The notes under the pieces were generated by a model. That model was not told where the DNA came from. It saw only the letters and a list, made by a program, of their open reading frames with translations, and made no database searches. Both the position numbers and the translations under genes were made by a program. From contig DAOWEP010000137.1 in NCBI GenBank assembly GCA_030638455.1, forward strand, positions 1 through 9,578: DNA of 9,578 nt. The letters are read 5' to 3'. Origin of the DNA: Gammaproteobacteria bacterium (GTDB lineage Bacteria; Pseudomonadota; Gammaproteobacteria; DAOWEP01). This document shows positions 6,601 through 9,578 of the stretch, one piece after another (the stretch's first letter is position 1; each line of letters begins with the position of its first letter).

Positions 6601-7904
6601 TGAATACCTAAGCGATGAAGTGTAGGCGCACGATTTAGCATGATCGGATGCTCACGAATAACTTCTTCCAGGATATCCCAGACCTCAACTCCCTCGCGCT
6701 CCACCAGTTTCTTGGCCGCCTTGATGGTTGTGGCCTGACCCCGTAACTGTAATTTACTGAAAATAAATGGCTTGAATAATTCCAACGCCATTTTCTTGGG
6801 CAGACCACACTGATGCAGCCTTAATGACGGCCCAACCACAATCACAGAACGACCTGAATAATCGACTCGCTTACCTAACAGGTTCTGACGGAAGCGACCC
6901 TGCTTACCCTTGATCATATCTGCCAGTGACTTCAGTGGGCGCTTGTTAGTACCGGTTATCGCGCGTCCACGACGGCCGTTATCCATTAATGCATCAACAG
7001 ATTCCTGCAACATACGCTTTTCATTGCGCACGATAATATCAGGCGCATTTAATTCCAGCAGACGCTTCAGACGATTGTTACGGTTGATTACGCGACGGTA
7101 CAGGTCATTCAGATCAGAAGTGGCAAAACGTCCGCCATCCAGCGGTACCAGTGGGCGCAGATCTGGTGGCAGCACCGGTAATACCGTCAACACCATCCAT
7201 TCAGGCTTATTACCTGAAGCGATAAAAGATTCAATCAATTTGAGACGCTTGGTAATCCGCTTCAGCTTGGTCTCTGAAGACGTGTTGTTAATCTCTTCCC
7301 TTAGCGCAACCGCTTCTTCCTTCATATCAATAGCAGACAGCAGGTACTGCACAGCCTCTGCCCCCATACGGGCATCAAATTCATCCCCGTGTTCTTCTAT
7401 TGCTTCCAGGTAAGCCTCATCAGAAAGCAACTGGCCGCGCTCAAGGGTAGTCATCCCGGGGTCTACCACAACAAAGGCCTCAAAATATAATACGCGCTCG
7501 ATTTCCCTGAGCGTCATATCCATCAACAAGCCAATACGGGAAGGTAACGACTTCAAAAACCAGATATGGGCAACAGGGCTTGCCAGTTCAATATGTGCCA
7601 TGCGGTCACGACGAACCTTGGCAAGCGTTACTTCAACTCCGCATTTTTCACAAACAACACCACGATGCTTGAGGCGTTTATATTTTCCACAAAGACACTC
7701 ATAGTCCTTAACAGGGCCAAATATTTTTGCGCAGAAAAGGCCGTCACGCTCCGGTTTAAAGGTACGGTAATTGATGGTTTCCGGTTTTTTGACTTCCCCA
7801 AATGACCATGAGCGGATCATGTTCGGTGACGCCAATCCAATCTGGATCGCATCAAAGTCCTCAGTCTGCCCCTGTTGCTTTAAGAGATTAAGTAAGTCTT
7901 TCAT
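3648..7904 (-). CDS. rpoC: DNA-directed RNA polymerase subunit beta'
   Basis: Beta' forms one half of the RNA polymerase clamp and carries the catalytic aspartates for RNA synthesis. At 1418 residues it is close to the 1407 of E. coli. The N-terminal zinc-binding site has cysteines at 70, 72, 85 and 88. The NADFDGDQMAVH motif near residue 460 supplies the three aspartates that hold the catalytic magnesium. The second zinc site is seen as EGDCGT and CDCRVGVCLKC, and the trigger-loop region includes GEPGTQLTMRTFHIGG. A long insert follows before the conserved IPQES segment, as in gammaproteobacteria. The final 45 residues or so are Ser/Thr/Glu-rich and differ from E. coli. The ATG at 7904-7902 has AGGAG 5 bases upstream, and the N-terminus MKDLLNLLKQ matches the family. 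It lies 101 bases after rpoB and is followed by a strong terminator. Confidence 0.98.
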   Translation of the reverse strand: MKDLLNLLKQQGQTEDFDAIQIGLASPNMIRSWSFGEVKKPETINYRTFKPERDGLFCAKIFGPVKDYECLCGKYKRLKHRGVVCEKCGVEVTLAKVRRDRMAHIELASPVAHIWFLKSLPSRIGLLMDMTLREIERVLYFEAFVVVDPGMTTLERGQLLSDEAYLEAIEEHGDEFDARMGAEAVQYLLSAIDMKEEAVALREEINNTSSETKLKRITKRLKLIESFIASGNKPEWMVLTVLPVLPPDLRPLVPLDGGRFATSDLNDLYRRVINRNNRLKRLLELNAPDIIVRNEKRMLQESVDALMDNGRRGRAITGTNKRPLKSLADMIKGKQGRFRQNLLGKRVDYSGRSVIVVGPSLRLHQCGLPKKMALELFKPFIFSKLQLRGQATTIKAAKKLVEREGVEVWDILEEVIREHPIMLNRAPTLHRLGIQAFEPVLIEGKAIQLHPLVCTAFNADFDGDQMAVHVPLSVEAQLEARTLMMSTNNILSPANGEPIIVPSQDVVLGLYYMTRECINAKGEGMIFADTHEVHRAYETRQVDLQAKVKVRIRDVTIDKEGEKTETTRIVDTTAGRALLFEIVPDGIAFDDINKDMSKKAISGLINTCYRRLGLKTTVIFADHLMYTGFRYSTRSGVSVGYEDMMVPKEKTEILARAEEEVKEIQEQYISGLVTNGERYNKVVDIWSHTNDQVAKAMMDKLGTELVTDREGNEVKQASFNSIFMMADSGARGSAAQIRQLAGMRGLMAKPDGSIIETPITANFREGLNVIQYFISTHGARKGLADTALKTANSGYLTRRLVDVAQDMVVTEGDCGTSGKILMTPVIEGGDIVETLSERVLGRVVAEDTLIPGKKEVAVTKGTLLDEHWVEKLEELGVDQVEVRTPITCDCRVGVCLKCYGRDLARGHEVIVGESVGVMAAQSIGEPGTQLTMRTFHIGGAASRSASVNSVEVKAKGTIRLHNIKVVKHSDGHYVAVSRSGEIAVLDDHGRERERYKLPYGAMLSVGDNDSVASGQVVANWDPHTHPIITEVAGTLKFHDFIDGVTVTRHVDEITGLSSQVVTDPKQRGSAGKDLRPMVKLVDKQGKDLCIVGSEIPAQYFLPAGAIVNVEDGADVDVGDVLARIPQESSKTRDITGGLPRVADLFEARKPKESSILAEHSGIVGFGKETKGKQRLTITKADGEVYEALIPKWRHVNIFEGEHVERGEVVVDGEPNPHDILRLLGVGELASYLVKEIQEVYRLQGVKINDKHIEVIIRQMLRKVEITNPGDTLLLKGEQLERTRVLEQNEQMEAEGKQPATYNPVLLGITKASLATESFISAASFQETTRVLTDAAVRGLRDPLHGLKENVIVGRLIPSGTGLAHHNEIRRQRESGAIDLGVGEAQSALEEGSSELVVPASITSDSTPSTSTEESTAES

Positions 7905-8005
7905 CGCCTCTCCTGCCTGCCTTGTTACTTATAAAAAGTATTTGCAAATGTTGCTTGCAAAAAATATTTACCTGCGCCGATCCTTCCCATTATCTAAATA
8001 GATAG
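7905..8005 (-). other. rpoB-rpoC spacer
   Basis: This 101-base spacer carries the rpoC ribosome-binding site (AGGAG at 7914-7910), two AT-rich inverted repeats and no convincing promoter. The stems are too poor in GC to expect efficient termination, so rpoB and rpoC are probably co-transcribed. Confidence 0.5.
7941..7961. repeat. Inverted repeat in the rpoB-rpoC spacer
   Basis: TTTGCAA (7941-7947) and TTGCAAA (7955-7961) are perfect reverse complements around a 7-base loop. On the minus strand the stem is followed by TACTTTTTA. The stem holds only two GC pairs, so it is a poor terminator and could at most pause polymerase or be an mRNA processing site. Confidence 0.35.
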
Positions 8006-9578
8006 CTAATCCTGGGAAAGTTCAATATTAATACCCAGTGACCGGATTTCCTTAATCAAAACATTGAAGGATTCCGGCATGCCCGGTTCCATCCTATGGT
8101 CACCATCTACAATGTTCTTGTACATCTTGGTGCGACCATTAACATCGTCGGACTTCACTGTCAGCATTTCCTGCAAGGTATAAGATGCCCCGTAGGCTTC
8201 CAGCGCCCAGACTTCCATTTCCCCGAATCGCTGACCACCAAACTGCGCCTTACCACCCAATGGCTGCTGTGTAACCAGACTATAAGGGCCTGTAGAGCGC
8301 GCATGCATCTTATCATCCACTAGATGATTGAGTTTCAGGATATACATATACCCAACCGTGGTAGGACGCTCAAACTTGTCCCCTGTGCGACCATCATACA
8401 AAATCGTCTGTCCGGACTCCGGCAAATCTGCCAAACGCAACATTCCCTTGATTTCCTCTTCGGAAGCACCATCAAATACGGGCGTTGCCATGGGTACGCC
8501 TTTGCGTAAGTTATTTGCCAACTCTAATAACTCTTCATCGCTAAACTGGCCCAGATCTTCCTTTTTGCCGCTGCCGTTATAGACCTGGTCGAGGAATTTT
8601 CTGATCTCTTCTGTTTTAGTATGCTCATCCAGCATACGTCCGATCTTTAATCCGATTCCCTTTGCCGCCCAACCCAGATGGGTCTCCAGCACCTGGCCAA
8701 CATTCATTCGTGATGGTACGCCAAGAGGATTCAGGACAATGTCGACCGGCGTTCCGTCCTCGGTGTACGGCATATCTTCAACCGGTACAATCATCGAGAT
8801 TACACCCTTGTTTCCATGACGACCCGCCATCTTGTCACCCGGCTGTATGCGACGCTTGACCGCCATATACACCTTGACCATCTTAAGCACGCCTGGCGCA
8901 AGATCATCGCCCGCGGTGATCTTGTTTTTCTTCTCTTCGTAACGCGCATCAAAAGTCTTGCGTTGCTCTTTGAGCTGCTCCGCTGCCTTCTCAAGCTGCT
9001 GGTTGGCTGACTCTGTATGCAACCTGATTTCAAACCACTTCTCACGTGATACTTCGGATAAATATGCCTTGCTTATCTTTGTGCCAGCCTTGAGATTGTC
9101 AGGCCCACCGTCCGCTGTTTTACCCAGCAACATTTTCTCAACTCGCTGATAGACATCGTCTTCCAGAATACGGAACTGATCACCCAGATCCTTCTTGATT
9201 TGATCCAGCTGAATCTGTTCGATCTCAAGGGCGCGTTGATCTTTTTCTACTCCATCCCGGGTAAACACCTGCACATCAATTACAGTACCATCCATTCCAG
9301 ACGGAACACGTAATGAGGTATCTTTAACATCAGAAGCCTTCTCACCAAATATTGCGCGCAGTAATTTTTCTTCTGGTGTCAGCTGCGTTTCACCCTTAGG
9401 CGTAACCTTGCCCACCAGAATATCCCCGGGCTTCACCTCTGCACCTATATACACAATACCGGACTCATCCAGTTTTGATAACGCAGATTCACCTACATTA
9501 GGGATATCACCACTAATCTCTTCTGAGCCCAACTTGGTATCACGTGCTACACAGGTCTTCTCCTCAATATGGATCGTA
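8006..9578 (-). CDS. rpoB: DNA-directed RNA polymerase subunit beta, C-terminal part (cut by window edge)
   Basis: Beta forms the other half of the active-site cleft of RNA polymerase. The window holds the last 523 codons plus stop. The reading frame stays open to 9578 and begins TIHIEEKTCVARDTKLG, matching E. coli beta at roughly residue 830, so about 60 percent of the gene lies outside. Conserved blocks in order are IPNVGESALSKLDESGIVY, GKVTPKGETQLTPEEKLLRA and a variable charged segment with coiled-coil character (the lineage-specific insert). DDLAPGVLK and the GDKMAGRHGNKG segment follow, with the two lysines equivalent to E. coli K1065 and K1073. The C-terminal clamp region ends QRFGEMEVWALEAYGA and INIELSQD. 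The rifampicin-binding clusters are not in the window. The stop is TAG at 8008-8006, 101 bases before the rpoC start. No frameshift is visible. Confidence 0.98.
   Translation of the reverse strand, partial: TIHIEEKTCVARDTKLGSEEISGDIPNVGESALSKLDESGIVYIGAEVKPGDILVGKVTPKGETQLTPEEKLLRAIFGEKASDVKDTSLRVPSGMDGTVIDVQVFTRDGVEKDQRALEIEQIQLDQIKKDLGDQFRILEDDVYQRVEKMLLGKTADGGPDNLKAGTKISKAYLSEVSREKWFEIRLHTESANQQLEKAAEQLKEQRKTFDARYEEKKNKITAGDDLAPGVLKMVKVYMAVKRRIQPGDKMAGRHGNKGVISMIVPVEDMPYTEDGTPVDIVLNPLGVPSRMNVGQVLETHLGWAAKGIGLKIGRMLDEHTKTEEIRKFLDQVYNGSGKKEDLGQFSDEELLELANNLRKGVPMATPVFDGASEEEIKGMLRLADLPESGQTILYDGRTGDKFERPTTVGYMYILKLNHLVDDKMHARSTGPYSLVTQQPLGGKAQFGGQRFGEMEVWALEAYGASYTLQEMLTVKSDDVNGRTKMYKNIVDGDHRMEPGMPESFNVLIKEIRSLGINIELSQD

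Noticed and set aside
6910..7413. Plus-strand open frame of about 167 codons inside rpoC
   Set aside because: It is antisense to conserved beta' sequence. The serine- and arginine-rich translation is what an antisense shadow produces.
9530..9532. Possible start of rpoB at an in-frame TTG
   Set aside because: The frame continues upstream to the window edge and encodes conserved beta residues (IHIEEKTCVARDTK), so the gene is truncated by the window rather than starting here.

Overview
The window is a block of core information-processing genes, all read from the minus strand. In transcription order they are rpoB (3' part only), rpoC, a 331-base non-coding gap, rpsL, rpsG, fusA and the first 54 codons of tuf. 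Protein similarity, recognised from memory, points to a gammaproteobacterium. Beta carries the lineage-specific insert between its conserved blocks, beta' carries the long insert after the trigger-loop region, and S12, S7 and EF-G align closely with the E. coli proteins. The rif cluster (rpoBC) lies directly upstream of the str operon (rpsL-rpsG-fusA-tuf), as in Pseudomonas. In E. coli the two clusters are far apart. Base composition looks moderate by eye, with AT-rich spacers. I cannot name a genus.

Region by region on the plus coordinate: 1-162 is the start of tuf (GTG start, cut by the window edge). 163-275 is an AT-rich spacer. 276-2372 is fusA (GTG start preferred). 2409-2879 is rpsG and 2942-3316 is rpsL. 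3317-3647 is non-coding and holds the regulatory signals between the two operons: a strong bidirectional terminator just after rpoC, a near-consensus sigma-70-type promoter facing rpsL, and a GC-rich hairpin with a U-rich tail immediately downstream of that promoter. 3648-7904 is rpoC. 7905-8005 is the rpoC leader spacer. 8006-9578 is the C-terminal part of rpoB.

Together the genes make the two large catalytic subunits of RNA polymerase and four components of the translation machinery: two 30S proteins at the decoding and head regions, and the two elongation GTPases. The str genes are close together (36 to 113 bases apart) with no convincing terminator between them, which fits one operon driven from the rpoC-rpsL gap.

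This is a conserved housekeeping region. I found no mobile element, CRISPR array, RNA gene or novel system. The one point I find interesting is the promoter-hairpin arrangement ahead of rpsL.
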